From: Opitutia bacterium | GTDB taxonomy: Bacteria > Verrucomicrobiota > Verrucomicrobiia > Opitutales > Opitutaceae | Assembly: GCA_947474365.1 (NCBI GenBank) | Contig: CANJIU010000004.1 | Location: 1 to 64,000 of the forward strand | DNA: 64,000 nucleotides | Reading direction: 5' to 3' | In this document: one piece after another, positions 45,924 through 54,193 of the stretch | Position numbering within the stretch: the first letter of the stretch is position 1 | How the letters are laid out: every line of letters begins with the position of its first letter | Made by a program: the position numbers and the translations under genes | The notes under the pieces: model-generated | Told to the model about the DNA's origin: nothing | What the model saw: the letters and a program-made list of their open reading frames with translations, nothing else | The model's database searches: none

Positions 45924-46417
45924 GATGCGCTCCGCGCGATCGCGGATGTTGCCACCATCGGCTCGACCTCGTCCGGAAACAACGCCGCGCGCACGCGATC
46001 GTTGAGCAGCAGGTGAACGTCGACGCGCTGTACGAGTCCGCGGGCGTCCCGCGCGACGGGACCGAGGAAAGGGGCGGTCTCACTGACGATTCCCGTGGGC
46101 AGAAACTCCGCGGGCTCCTTGGAAAGCATCTCGGTCGCGCGTTCGGCAATGACGCCGAGCAACCGCACTCCGCCGCGGGGAGGCTGGTAGTTGACCATGA
46201 GCAGCCGGGTGCTCACCCGGCGCGCCGAAGGTCGGCCGAGCGCGAGCGCCGCCAGGTCGATGACGGGCACCGCCGTCCCCCGGTAGTCGAACAGACCCGC
46301 CACTCCCGGGGGCGCCCCAATGACGGACTTGACCGCGAGCAAGGGCAACACCTCCACCACGTCCCGGGCGGGGAGCGCATAGCGATCGGATCCGAGTTGG
46401 AAGAGGATGAAGAGCAT
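45920..46417 (-). CDS. wspB: CheW-domain coupling protein (WspB)
   Basis: A 165-residue single CheW domain with FQLGSDRYALPARDVVEVLPLL, GLFDYRGTAVPVIDLAALAL, and the terminal receptor-interaction strands. It joins the receptor to the kinase WspE. It starts 27 bases after the receptor gene stop and overlaps wspC by four bases. Its length and lack of an N-terminal Cys motif distinguish it from the second CheW protein of the operon. Confidence 0.9.
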   Translation of the reverse strand: MLFILFQLGSDRYALPARDVVEVLPLLAVKSVIGAPPGVAGLFDYRGTAVPVIDLAALALGRPSARRVSTRLLMVNYQPPRGGVRLLGVIAERATEMLSKEPAEFLPTGIVSETAPFLGPVARDARGLVQRVDVHLLLNDRVRAALFPDEVEPMVATSAIARSAS

Positions 46418-46444
46418 GGTTCCCGGACGGGAATCGCGCCGCGA

Positions 46445-48160
46445 TCAGCTGCGAACCTTGAAGCGTTCGACCCCAGAGCGCAAACCGCGCGCCGCCTCGT
46501 CGAGGCGCCGGACCGTTTCGTTACTCTGGTACAGAGAGTCCGCCGTCTGCCGCGCCGCCTCGCCGAGCTGCGTCAGCGCCTGACTGATCTGTTCAGCCCC
46601 GGTGGTCTGCGCCTGCATGCCTTCACTGACCGAGGCGATGCGCGGGGTGATGGCCTGCACGTTTTGAATGATCTGCGCGAGCTGGCTCGCGACCTTTTCG
46701 ACATCGGTCACACCGCGCCGCACCTCCTCAGAGAACTTGTCCATTCCCATGACACCCGCGGTAACCGCCGATTGGATTTCCTTCACGAGCTGCTCGATGT
46801 CGACCGTGGCGGCGGCGGTCTGGTCCGCGAGTCGGCGAATCTCGGTGGCGACGACGGCGAAACCGCGGCCATATTCGCCCGCCTTTTCGGCTTCAATCGC
46901 GGCGTTGAGCGAGAGCAGGTTGGTTTGGTCGGCGACCTTGGCGATGGTCGTGACGACCGAGCCGATGTTGGCGGCCTTGTCGTTGAGCACGGCCAGGCGG
47001 TCGTTCACGCCGCCAGCGGCCTCGGTGACACGGCGCATCGTGTCGTCCATCCGGCCGAGTGCCTCGCGCCCGCTGTCGGCGAGGGTGGCGGTCTGCTGCG
47101 CGCCATCGCTGACATGCGCGACGCTTTGCGCGAGGTCGCGCGAGGTGGCGGAAATCTCCTTCGAGGTCGCACCAATCTCCGTCGTTGTCGCTGCAACCTG
47201 GTTGGCGGTGGACTGCTGCTCCTTGGCGGTGGCGGCGACCTCGGTGATCACGGAGGAGACGATGACGCTGGAGCGCTGGACCTCGGTGACGAGCGAGGCG
47301 AGCTTGTGGCCCATCTCCGCGAGGGTGTTACCCATGACATCCCGTTCCGACTGCGGCTTGAATTCGGCGGTCAGGTCTCCCGATGCCACCCGGTTCGCCG
47401 CCTCGCTAAACGAGCGCAGGGACGCCACCAGGCGTCCAAACGAGATCGTCAGCTGGCTAATCTCATCGCGACCATGCGCCTGGGGAAGCCGGGCGGAAAG
47501 ATCGCCACTGGCGAGCACGCCGACCGCCGTGGACAATTCCTGCACCGGGCGGGTGAGGGCGCGGGCAAAAAACAGGAGCGAAATGACCGTGCCGGCAAAA
47601 ATGACCGCGATGGTGATGAGCGCCAGCACCCGCTTGTATTTGGCATCACTCAGCCGGGCTGAGATATCCTTCTCGGTCAGGCTGCGAAAATTTTCGAGCA
47701 GTTTGTCCTGTTCGCGCCGGAGCGGCAGGTAGGCACTGGTGAAGTACGCCGAGGCCGCCGCGGTGTCGGTCACCAGAAGTTCCAAGACCCGGTTCTCCGC
47801 CTTGCTGAGTCGATCCACGTCAAGCTCGCGAATGGCCTCCGCCGCGCGCACCAGTTCCGGCTTGTCGTAGAACGAGCTTTTCATCGACTCGATCGTCTTG
47901 GACAGGTGCGCGTCGGCCGCCGTCCGACGCTGGCGTTCCGCCTGATTGCTCGGGTCGAGGAGAAGGGCCCGCAGGGAGTCGGTGACCTGCAGGGCATCGA
48001 AACGGATCACCGCGGAGCTCGTCTCGATCTGGTCGCGCTGTTCGATCGTGAGATCCTCAAGTTGCAACGTGAAGATGAACAACCGGAACCCTCCGGCAAG
48101 GGCGAGCATGACCAGACCGAAGTAGGCGTAGAGACGTTGGGCGATAGTCCAAGATTTCAT
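46445..48160 (-). CDS. wspA: methyl-accepting chemotaxis protein (WspA)
   Basis: A 571-residue transmembrane receptor: membrane segment 1 (about 10-32), a periplasmic four-helix sensor (about 35-180), membrane segment 2 (about 181-203), a HAMP domain ([11 protein letters not shown]), a second HAMP-like stretch, and the signalling hairpin with [31 protein letters not shown] (in separate blocks). The downstream [21 protein letters not shown] region is characteristic of WspA. The first gene of the operon; the 246-base gap upstream should hold its promoter, and the plus-strand Hpt gene begins at 48407. Confidence 0.94.
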   Translation of the reverse strand: MKSWTIAQRLYAYFGLVMLALAGGFRLFIFTLQLEDLTIEQRDQIETSSAVIRFDALQVTDSLRALLLDPSNQAERQRRTAADAHLSKTIESMKSSFYDKPELVRAAEAIRELDVDRLSKAENRVLELLVTDTAAASAYFTSAYLPLRREQDKLLENFRSLTEKDISARLSDAKYKRVLALITIAVIFAGTVISLLFFARALTRPVQELSTAVGVLASGDLSARLPQAHGRDEISQLTISFGRLVASLRSFSEAANRVASGDLTAEFKPQSERDVMGNTLAEMGHKLASLVTEVQRSSVIVSSVITEVAATAKEQQSTANQVAATTTEIGATSKEISATSRDLAQSVAHVSDGAQQTATLADSGREALGRMDDTMRRVTEAAGGVNDRLAVLNDKAANIGSVVTTIAKVADQTNLLSLNAAIEAEKAGEYGRGFAVVATEIRRLADQTAAATVDIEQLVKEIQSAVTAGVMGMDKFSEEVRRGVTDVEKVASQLAQIIQNVQAITPRIASVSEGMQAQTTGAEQISQALTQLGEAARQTADSLYQSNETVRRLDEAARGLRSGVERFKVRS

Positions 48161-48406
48161 AGGGTGAAGGCGGCGGGGAATTCACGGCCAAACAGACGTG
48201 AAACCCGGTCGAAGCAGGCTGGGAACAGGCGAGATGGGGTGCAAGGCTGCGAAAAATGCGGGAAATACCGAGGGGAAAATCAGAATAATTGCCATTCCCT
48301 TCACGGCCGGACGGGAATCAATCCGCCCCACCGGAAAAGCGGCTGCGCGTTTTTACCTCATTTTTTGTTTTGCCCCGCGCAGGGGAAGTGATGGCGTCTG
48401 AAGTTC

Positions 48407-48745
48407 ATGTCCAGCTCTCCGCCGCCCAACGAAGCCCTGGTCGAGCTCGCGAGTGTGCTCGGTGAAGACAACGTGCGCACCTTGGTGAAGACCTTTCTGC
48501 GCGACTTCCCCGCGTCGCTGAAAGAACTGAGCGGAGGTGATCGCAAAAATCGCCATCGGATCGCGCACAGCCTGAAAAGCAACGCGCGCCTGATGGGGGC
48601 CTACACGCTCTCCGATCGCATGGCCGCCCTGGAGGAGCGTCTGGGCAGCGACGGTGGACCCGACGTCAACCCGCAGGACCTGATGGCAATCAAGACAGAT
48701 TTCGATCGCATTGCGGGATCGTTGAGGGGCTTCGCGGGACTGTGA
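48407..48745 (+). CDS. Hpt-domain phosphotransfer protein
   Basis: A 112-residue all-helical protein with the phosphoacceptor His54 in RIAHSLKSNARLMGA. It should relay phosphate between a receiver of a hybrid kinase and a response regulator. It lies just upstream of the wsp operon on the other strand and is convergent with the LuxR-type regulator gene. An obvious, unproven partner is the hybrid kinase at the end of the wsp operon, which has two C-terminal receivers but no Hpt domain of its own. Confidence 0.85.
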   Translation: MSSSPPPNEALVELASVLGEDNVRTLVKTFLRDFPASLKELSGGDRKNRHRIAHSLKSNARLMGAYTLSDRMAALEERLGSDGGPDVNPQDLMAIKTDFDRIAGSLRGFAGL

Positions 48746-48783
48746 AGCCACCGCGCGTCCGCCGGGAACGGTCCCGGACCGGA

Positions 48784-49428
48784 TCAATCGTCGACGAGTC
48801 CGGCTTGGATGCACCAGCGGGTGAGACTGGCGACTTCGCGCACGCCCACCTTCTCCATGATATTGGCGCGGTGTTTCTCGACCGTCCGAACACTCAGGTT
48901 CAGTTTGGCGGCGATCTCCTTGGACATCTGGCCCGCGGCGACCAACCGGGCGATTTCCTGCTCCCGCTCGGTCAGCGGCACCTCCAGAGCGGGCCGCGGC
49001 GCAGCCAGACTGCTGGACGAACCGCCCTTGGCGCGCACCCGGCTGGCAAAAAACATTCCGCCGCTGCGCACGGTCTCCACGGCGCTGAGAACGTATTCGA
49101 TCGGCTCGGTCTTGTCCACGTAGCCGTTCACGCCGAGGACCATGAGATCGCCGGGCAACCGCTCGCTGGGATGGGCGGTGATGACCAGAATCTTCATCTC
49201 CGGCACCGCGCGACGCAGCTCGCGCGCAATCTCCATCCCGTTGATGTCGGGCAGCATCAGGTCGACCACCAGCATGTCGGGCTTTTCTTTCAGGCAAAAA
49301 TCCAGCCCGGGCTTCCCGAGGCCAAACTCTCCAATGACCTGCAGATCCTTCACTTTCCCGAGCGTAAGAAGGATCAGCTGGCGAAACATGGTTTCGTCTT
49401 CGATGAGAACGGCGCGAAGTTTTCGCAT
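48784..49428 (-). CDS. LuxR/NarL-type response regulator
   Basis: A 214-residue regulator with an N-terminal receiver (phosphoacceptor Asp56 in LVVDLMLPDINGMEIARELR, Lys in the YVDKTEP stretch) and a C-terminal helix-turn-helix, LTEREQEIARLVAAGQMSKEIAAKLNLSVRTVEKHRANIMEK. It should bind DNA as a dimer when phosphorylated. It is convergent with the Hpt gene, 38 bases away, and divergent from the NtrC-like gene at 49621. ATG 49428 is preferred because the receiver starts there; the frame runs 41 codons further. The Hpt protein could phosphorylate it. Confidence 0.92.
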   Translation of the reverse strand: MRKLRAVLIEDETMFRQLILLTLGKVKDLQVIGEFGLGKPGLDFCLKEKPDMLVVDLMLPDINGMEIARELRRAVPEMKILVITAHPSERLPGDLMVLGVNGYVDKTEPIEYVLSAVETVRSGGMFFASRVRAKGGSSSSLAAPRPALEVPLTEREQEIARLVAAGQMSKEIAAKLNLSVRTVEKHRANIMEKVGVREVASLTRWCIQAGLVDD

Positions 49429-49620
49429 GCTGGGGGCGGTCTTGGACTGAATAAGCGTTTTTGCTCGGCCGGCAACCGCACTTCTACGGATGCGCAGTTG
49501 AAAAGCGTTTGCTAGCATGTTTCGTGTGACAATCCCGATGACGGAACTCAAGCATACATTACATCGAGTCGGCGCCTTCCAGATGCGCCGGACCGCCGGA
49601 CATCCGCTTCACCAAGCCGC
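49429..49620. other. divergent promoter region between two response-regulator genes
   Basis: The 192 bases between the LuxR-type regulator and the NtrC-like gene must contain promoters in both directions. No operator or clear -35/-10 pair was recognised. Confidence 0.4.
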
Positions 49621-51174
49621 ATGAGCGCCCCAGAAGAGACCTCGCCCCGCGCCCACATCCTCGTGGTGGAGGACTCCGCGGTGTTTCGCGAGATGCAGGG
49701 ATTGCTACTCGGGCACGCCGGTTTTGGGGTGTCGCTCCACGAACGCCCCCAAACTGCGCTGGAGACGGCGGCCCGTCAGCACTTCGACCTCGTGGTGATC
49801 GATTACGAACTCCCCGACATGAACGGCCAGGTGTTCATGCACGAGTTGCGCAAGCTTCAGCCTGACATCGCCGTGATTTTTGTCAGCGGATCGCTCACTC
49901 TTGAACTGGCGATCCAGCTCAGCAGCGAGGGCGTGGCGGGAATTTTCAACAAGCCGGCCAACCCGAAATCACTTCTCGAAAAAATCAACGAGACCCTCGC
50001 CCGCCATTCCGCCCGCGACACCGCGGCGCGCGTCGGCTCCGGTTCGCCGCATTCCCCCGCCCGACGGGGCAATGCGAACTCCCCGGCCGGCTCCTCGACA
50101 TCGGCCCAGGGCGAGCCCACGGCCGAAAGGCTGGCCTACGCTCCCCGGTTTGTTTTGGGCAGCTCGGACAAGTTTCGCGAGTTCACCCACCGGCTCTGGA
50201 AAGTGCGCGATTTTCGCTCCGTTCTCCTTCTGCAGGGCGAGAGCGGCAGCCCGTTTGAACTTCTCGCGCGCGAACTCGCGGAGATTTCCATTTTTCGCGA
50301 CGGGCCGATCATGACCTGCGCGGCCGGGGAATTTGAGCCGCGCCGGCTCATCGAGGTGCTGGCGCCCTCTCTCCTTTCCCACGACGCCGGCACGCTGGTC
50401 GTCACCGACGTGGACACCTTCTCCCCCGAGCAGCAAAAGACCCTCGATCACCTGATGACGGGGCGGAACGTGTTCCTGCCGTTTGCCCGTCGCTTCCGTC
50501 TCGTGCTCGCCGCCTCGAGCGCGCTCTCCCAGCGCGTCGACGAAGGCTTGTTTGACGAGACCCTCTACTACAAGGTCAGCTCTCTCTCGCTCGTCGTACC
50601 CACACTGCGGGAACTGCGCGGCGACATCGCGGACAACGCCCGTAATTTTCTCCGGCTGCACCTCGAGGCGGGTAATGCCGGAACCCCTACCGACCTCTCC
50701 CAGGACGCCGCGGATTGGATTGAACAGCAGGACTGGCCCGGCAATTTCGACGAAATCAGAACGGTCCTCCTCAAGGCGCTGCAATTCGCCGACGGCGATG
50801 TGTTGACCTTGGACGCCATCTCGGCCGGCTGGCATTACGACGGCACCGCCAGCCCGGTCGCAGCCGACAGCCCGACGGCGTCCACCACGTCGATCGAAGA
50901 ACTTCCCACCGGCGAAACAAGGCCGCCCTTCCCCATCGCCAGCGACCTGGCCGCGGAAGCCGTGGAAGAGTCGACCGACGTTCCGATCCAGGCGGCGGCA
51001 CCCGTTGAAGCCTCGGTGGCCCTCGCTCCGGCGGGCCGGTTGTTCGCTCGCGCGGCGGCGCCCGCCAACCCCGTGGCGGTGCAATCGCAGTTCCGGCCAG
51101 CTTCCACCAGCTACGATTTTGCCAAACGGCTCGCTGAATCCATCGCCGCAGCCGAAGCCTGTGTTGCGCACTGA
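49621..51174 (+). CDS. receiver protein with degenerate NtrC-type AAA+ domain
   Basis: A 517-residue protein. The receiver (about 10-125) has the phosphoacceptor Asp in LVVIDYELPDMNG. After a Ser/Pro-rich linker, residues about 180-420 resemble the sigma-54 activator ATPase, but the Walker A is degenerate: GESGSPFELLAREL lacks the GTGK of the family, so nucleotide binding is doubtful. No GAFTGA loop is seen. Late motifs PGNFDEIRTVLLKALQFADGD echo the NtrC family's WPGNxREL stretch. The last 110 residues are Ala/Pro/Thr-rich with no HTH. A signal-transduction scaffold rather than an activator is likely. It begins the V4R gene run. Confidence 0.85.
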   Translation: MSAPEETSPRAHILVVEDSAVFREMQGLLLGHAGFGVSLHERPQTALETAARQHFDLVVIDYELPDMNGQVFMHELRKLQPDIAVIFVSGSLTLELAIQLSSEGVAGIFNKPANPKSLLEKINETLARHSARDTAARVGSGSPHSPARRGNANSPAGSSTSAQGEPTAERLAYAPRFVLGSSDKFREFTHRLWKVRDFRSVLLLQGESGSPFELLARELAEISIFRDGPIMTCAAGEFEPRRLIEVLAPSLLSHDAGTLVVTDVDTFSPEQQKTLDHLMTGRNVFLPFARRFRLVLAASSALSQRVDEGLFDETLYYKVSSLSLVVPTLRELRGDIADNARNFLRLHLEAGNAGTPTDLSQDAADWIEQQDWPGNFDEIRTVLLKALQFADGDVLTLDAISAGWHYDGTASPVAADSPTASTTSIEELPTGETRPPFPIASDLAAEAVEESTDVPIQAAAPVEASVALAPAGRLFARAAAPANPVAVQSQFRPASTSYDFAKRLAESIAAAEACVAH

Positions 51175-51237
51175 GGGCTTGCGGCCACGGGCCGCGCTGC
51201 AACGCTAGGAAGGAAGCGCCCAGCCGGCGCGCTCATC

Positions 51238-51858
51238 GTGTCAACCGTCACACCTCAGAAAATCTTCCAGCTGGACCTGAACGGAGGCGCCTTGCGCCGG
51301 GCCGGAGGAGAGCGCGTGACGGCAATATCGATCGAGATGATTGGCGGACTCTACCAAAGCCTCGTCAACCTGTTCGGAGACAAGTCCCGGGACCTTTTCT
51401 ACCGGACCGGCTATGAGTGGGCCCTGCAGGACATGGTCATGCTCAACCAGCGGCTGCACGACGAAATCGGCGGCGCCAATGTCGACCTCTGGCAGATGGA
51501 CGCCAAATTCATCATGGAGTCCTGGTGGACACCGATCGGCGAGGCCGGTTGGGGCCGGTGCACGTTCAATTTCGCCGCCCAATCGCAAGGGCTGGTGTTT
51601 GTCGAGTTGCACGACAGCGCGGTCGCGGCGCCCTTCGCCGAAGCCGAGGCGCCGGTTTGCCATCTTTACTCCGGACTCTTCGCCGGAGCGCTGAGTTTCT
51701 TTGAGCGCACCGAGCGCCACGCCGTCGAAATCCAATGTCACGCCCAGGGGGCGGCCTCGTGCCAGTTCATCGTCGGCCCGGGAGCAAAGATCGATGCGGC
51801 GGAGGCCATGCGCGTAAAGGGCACGCCGCCGTTGGAAATTGTCAGCCGACTCCATTGA
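51238..51858 (+). CDS. V4R-domain protein
   Basis: A 206-residue protein with a V4R (4-vinyl reductase-like) domain in the second half: the RCTFNFAAQSQGLVFVEL strand region, VCHLYSGLFAGALSFF, and the final VEIQCHAQGAASCQFIV. This family is a small-molecule or metal-binding fold often found in signalling proteins. The N-terminal half is helical and has no recognised family. It starts at GTG 51238, 63 bases after the degenerate NtrC-like gene, with which it is probably cotranscribed. A paralogue lies two genes downstream. Confidence 0.8.
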   Translation: MSTVTPQKIFQLDLNGGALRRAGGERVTAISIEMIGGLYQSLVNLFGDKSRDLFYRTGYEWALQDMVMLNQRLHDEIGGANVDLWQMDAKFIMESWWTPIGEAGWGRCTFNFAAQSQGLVFVELHDSAVAAPFAEAEAPVCHLYSGLFAGALSFFERTERHAVEIQCHAQGAASCQFIVGPGAKIDAAEAMRVKGTPPLEIVSRLH

Positions 51859-51865
51859 TTTTCCC

Positions 51866-52162
51866 ATGCATCCCTGGAAGGAACAGCACTACGCCCGCGC
51901 CACGGATTTCACCCGCCTCATCGCCGAGGCGCTGGGCGGGAGCGGCGCTCCGGCGGCCCTGCCGGCGGCTCAGCCCCGCACGGTTGCGGGCACGCCGGCG
52001 TTCACCCCCAGGTTGAATCCCGCGCCGGGTGCCAGACCCATGCCCGCGGCCAAACCCGCCGCCGCCGCGCGCCCGACAAACCCCGCCACCCCGCCGGCCG
52101 CACCGGCGGCCCCCGCTCCCACCGCCGCATCGTTGTTCACCACGATTCCCTGGAAAAAGTAG
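51866..52162 (+). CDS. small Ala/Pro-rich protein
   Basis: A 98-residue protein whose last two thirds are low-complexity Ala/Pro/Thr sequence, and whose N-terminus (MHPWKEQHYARATDFTRLIAE) is helical. It is seven bases after the first V4R gene and 12 before the second, so it belongs to the operon. No family was recognised. The repeated AAP/PAA stretches suggest a linker or disordered spacer protein. Confidence 0.6.
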   Translation: MHPWKEQHYARATDFTRLIAEALGGSGAPAALPAAQPRTVAGTPAFTPRLNPAPGARPMPAAKPAAAARPTNPATPPAAPAAPAPTAASLFTTIPWKK

Positions 52163-52174
52163 GCGCCCGAACCG

Positions 52175-52840
52175 ATGCCCGCCGACCCCAACATCCTTTC
52201 CTCCCTCGGGCTCGACTCTCTGATCGACGATGGTCAATTCGGTCGCGATCAGGAGGAGAACCTCCGCGATCCCACCGGGGCGCGCGTGGTGTTCGCCGCG
52301 GTGGAGGCGATGCGCAGTCTGCACGATGTGGTCGAAAACGAACGGCTGGGCGCTTGGCGCGTGGCCATGCAGGCCACCGGCCATATCTGCGGCCGCTCCA
52401 TCGCGTCCGACCTCGAACTCCGGCTCGGCGCCCTCGGCAAGCCCGCCCTGGCCGCCCTGCCGCTCGAGGCCTGCCTCGTCCTGATTGAACGCAGCTTCGC
52501 GATTCACGGCTGGGGCCGGCTCGAACTCGACCTTGCGTACGCCGCCCAATACGGACTCGTGTTGGCGCGGGTCGAGCACAGCTTTTTCGTCGAGGCGCTC
52601 CCGCACGCCACGGACTTCGTCGATCCGCTGATCGCCGGCATGCTGCAGGGATTTTTCGAACACATCAGCGGCCAAAGCCTCGGCTGCGAGGAAATCTCCT
52701 GTATCCGACACCCGGTGACGGGAAGCGTGTCGCCGGCCCTCTGTACGTTCGCCATCACCGCGCCGGAGCGCCTCGCCACCATCCGGGCCCAGCTGGGCAA
52801 TGCCACCGCCGAAGCGCTCATCGCGCGCCTCTGCTCCTAA
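52175..52840 (+). CDS. V4R-like protein
   Basis: A 221-residue protein, distantly similar in its second half to the V4R protein two genes upstream (WGRLELDLAYAAQYGLVLARVEHS, then DPLIAGMLQGFFEHISGQSL and CIRHPVTGSVSPALCTFAI). The N-terminal part is helical. It lacks some of the aromatic residues in the upstream paralogue. It sits between the Ala/Pro-rich gene and the following unknown gene, with 12 and 5 bases spacing. A ligand-binding signalling role is likely but unproven. Confidence 0.72.
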   Translation: MPADPNILSSLGLDSLIDDGQFGRDQEENLRDPTGARVVFAAVEAMRSLHDVVENERLGAWRVAMQATGHICGRSIASDLELRLGALGKPALAALPLEACLVLIERSFAIHGWGRLELDLAYAAQYGLVLARVEHSFFVEALPHATDFVDPLIAGMLQGFFEHISGQSLGCEEISCIRHPVTGSVSPALCTFAITAPERLATIRAQLGNATAEALIARLCS

Positions 52841-52845
52841 TCCGC

Positions 52846-53457
52846 ATGACCGCTCCGAAGCTCACCTGCCTGTTTCACAGCGACACCAGTGTCACGGCCC
52901 TGCTCAACGCCCCCGCAGGACGCGCGCTCGCCGGTGATCTGCTGATCGAGTGCGCCGCCCGTCCATCGCTCGGCTTCGTCCTCAATCTCGAAACGCCCGC
53001 CAGCTATCCCGGGGTGGCCGGGCTGCTCGGCGGCATCGATCTTTCCACCCTCGCCCACCCGTCCGAGAAACTGCCGGCCCCGATCGTCCTCGCGCCGGGC
53101 TCCCCTGTATCTGTTTCTGCCGTACGCAGCGCCTTGACCCTGCTCACCCGGCCGGACGAACGGGTCGGACACATCACGTTTCTCGTCCCCGTCGGCGAGG
53201 CTCGCTCGCTCGGTTCGGTGCTGTCGCTCTGCGAACGCTTCGCGATCGCGTGGGACGTCGCAACCTTTCCCCACGAGGAACTCGTCGACTTCGCCCGCTG
53301 GCTGGCGGCGGAACGCCTGGTCGATCGGGCGAATTTTGCCGGCGTCCACGCCTACGCGGCTGAAATGCCGGATGCCGCGCACGCCCGCAGCATCTCCCAA
53401 TTGCTCGCCAGCCTCGGGGTACCCGAGGCCCCGGCTCAGGTGATCGTCACCGGGTAG
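52846..53457 (+). CDS. protein of unknown function, last gene of the V4R operon
   Basis: A 203-residue, mostly helical and Ala/Leu-rich protein. I recognise no family. It has no signal peptide or membrane segment. A central stretch VGHITFLVPVGEARSLGSVLSLCERFAIAWDV may be a folded core. It starts five bases after the V4R-like gene and overlaps the convergent gene by 11 bases at its end. Function can be inferred only from company: V4R and receiver proteins. Confidence 0.6.
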   Translation: MTAPKLTCLFHSDTSVTALLNAPAGRALAGDLLIECAARPSLGFVLNLETPASYPGVAGLLGGIDLSTLAHPSEKLPAPIVLAPGSPVSVSAVRSALTLLTRPDERVGHITFLVPVGEARSLGSVLSLCERFAIAWDVATFPHEELVDFARWLAAERLVDRANFAGVHAYAAEMPDAAHARSISQLLASLGVPEAPAQVIVTG

Positions 53458-54022
53458 CAGCACGAGCCACGCTCCGCAGCCAGCGGCGCAACGCGCGGAA
53501 ATCCTCCGGGAGAAAAAGGTCCCGATCCCGCGCCAGTTCCACCGGATTGGTTCTCCACGCCTCCGCCAGGAACCGCTCGTGCTCCCCGGGCTCCAGCCCG
53601 ATCCAGTGGGGACAGTCGACGCAATGCGTGCCGCTCACCCGCCCACGCACGCGCTCCCGCTCCTGCCGCCGGCAGCCGCCGTCCGCCGCCACCGTACGAT
53701 AGGAGTCCCGGCAGACCCGGAACTCCGGATAAAAGCACGTCTTCACCAACTGCTTGACCGCGTTGACGAGCACGGGGTCGTTCCCGCCGGCCATCACCCC
53801 CGCGACCAACGGAGCACATTCCTCCTCGGTCATGCCGCCGGGCACGCCCGGGTCCCCGTCAGCCAGCGGAGGGGGCAGCCCGCGCTCGCGCACCAACGCC
53901 CAGAGCCGCGCGCCGGTTTCCCGCAGGACCTCTTCCGCCGGCATCGCCCCGGCATTCTGGTACACAAAGCGCCGCAGCACCGCGCCCACCCGTTCGCAAA
54001 ACTGCCCCTCCCGATCGTTCAT
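53447..54022 (-). CDS. protein of unknown function with a CxxC motif
   Basis: A 191-residue charged protein. It carries a run of Cys and His (CFYPEFRVCRDSYR, then GGCRRQERERV and GTHCVDCPHW) that could bind a metal ion. The C-terminal part (LARDRDLFLPEDFRALRRWL) is amphipathic. No family was recognised. ATG 54022 is chosen because the N-terminal part of the longer frame looks unlike coding. The 3' end overlaps the preceding operon by 11 bases on the other strand. Confidence 0.6.
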   Translation of the reverse strand: MNDREGQFCERVGAVLRRFVYQNAGAMPAEEVLRETGARLWALVRERGLPPPLADGDPGVPGGMTEEECAPLVAGVMAGGNDPVLVNAVKQLVKTCFYPEFRVCRDSYRTVAADGGCRRQERERVRGRVSGTHCVDCPHWIGLEPGEHERFLAEAWRTNPVELARDRDLFLPEDFRALRRWLRSVARAATR

Positions 54023-54193
54023 CCGGCGGAGCCCAGTCGAATTGCCCCCCGTGTCAACGCCCGGCCGGTTCGGATAATTGTCATGGTCACACTGTGCACT
54101 CTGCTCCAACTGTGCTGGTGGCAAACGCCCGGCGCTACGTCTGCCCGGACCGCGCCGTTTCCCCTATCTTCACCGCCCGTCACCCGCGCCATC

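Noticed and set aside
46013-47662. A 549-codon plus-strand open frame
   Set aside because: It lies opposite the CheW and receptor genes; the repetitive Arg/Gly/Glu composition is a shadow of the receptor's coiled coil.
49969-51171. A 400-codon minus-strand open frame
   Set aside because: It is antisense to the degenerate NtrC-like protein and has no recognisable motifs.
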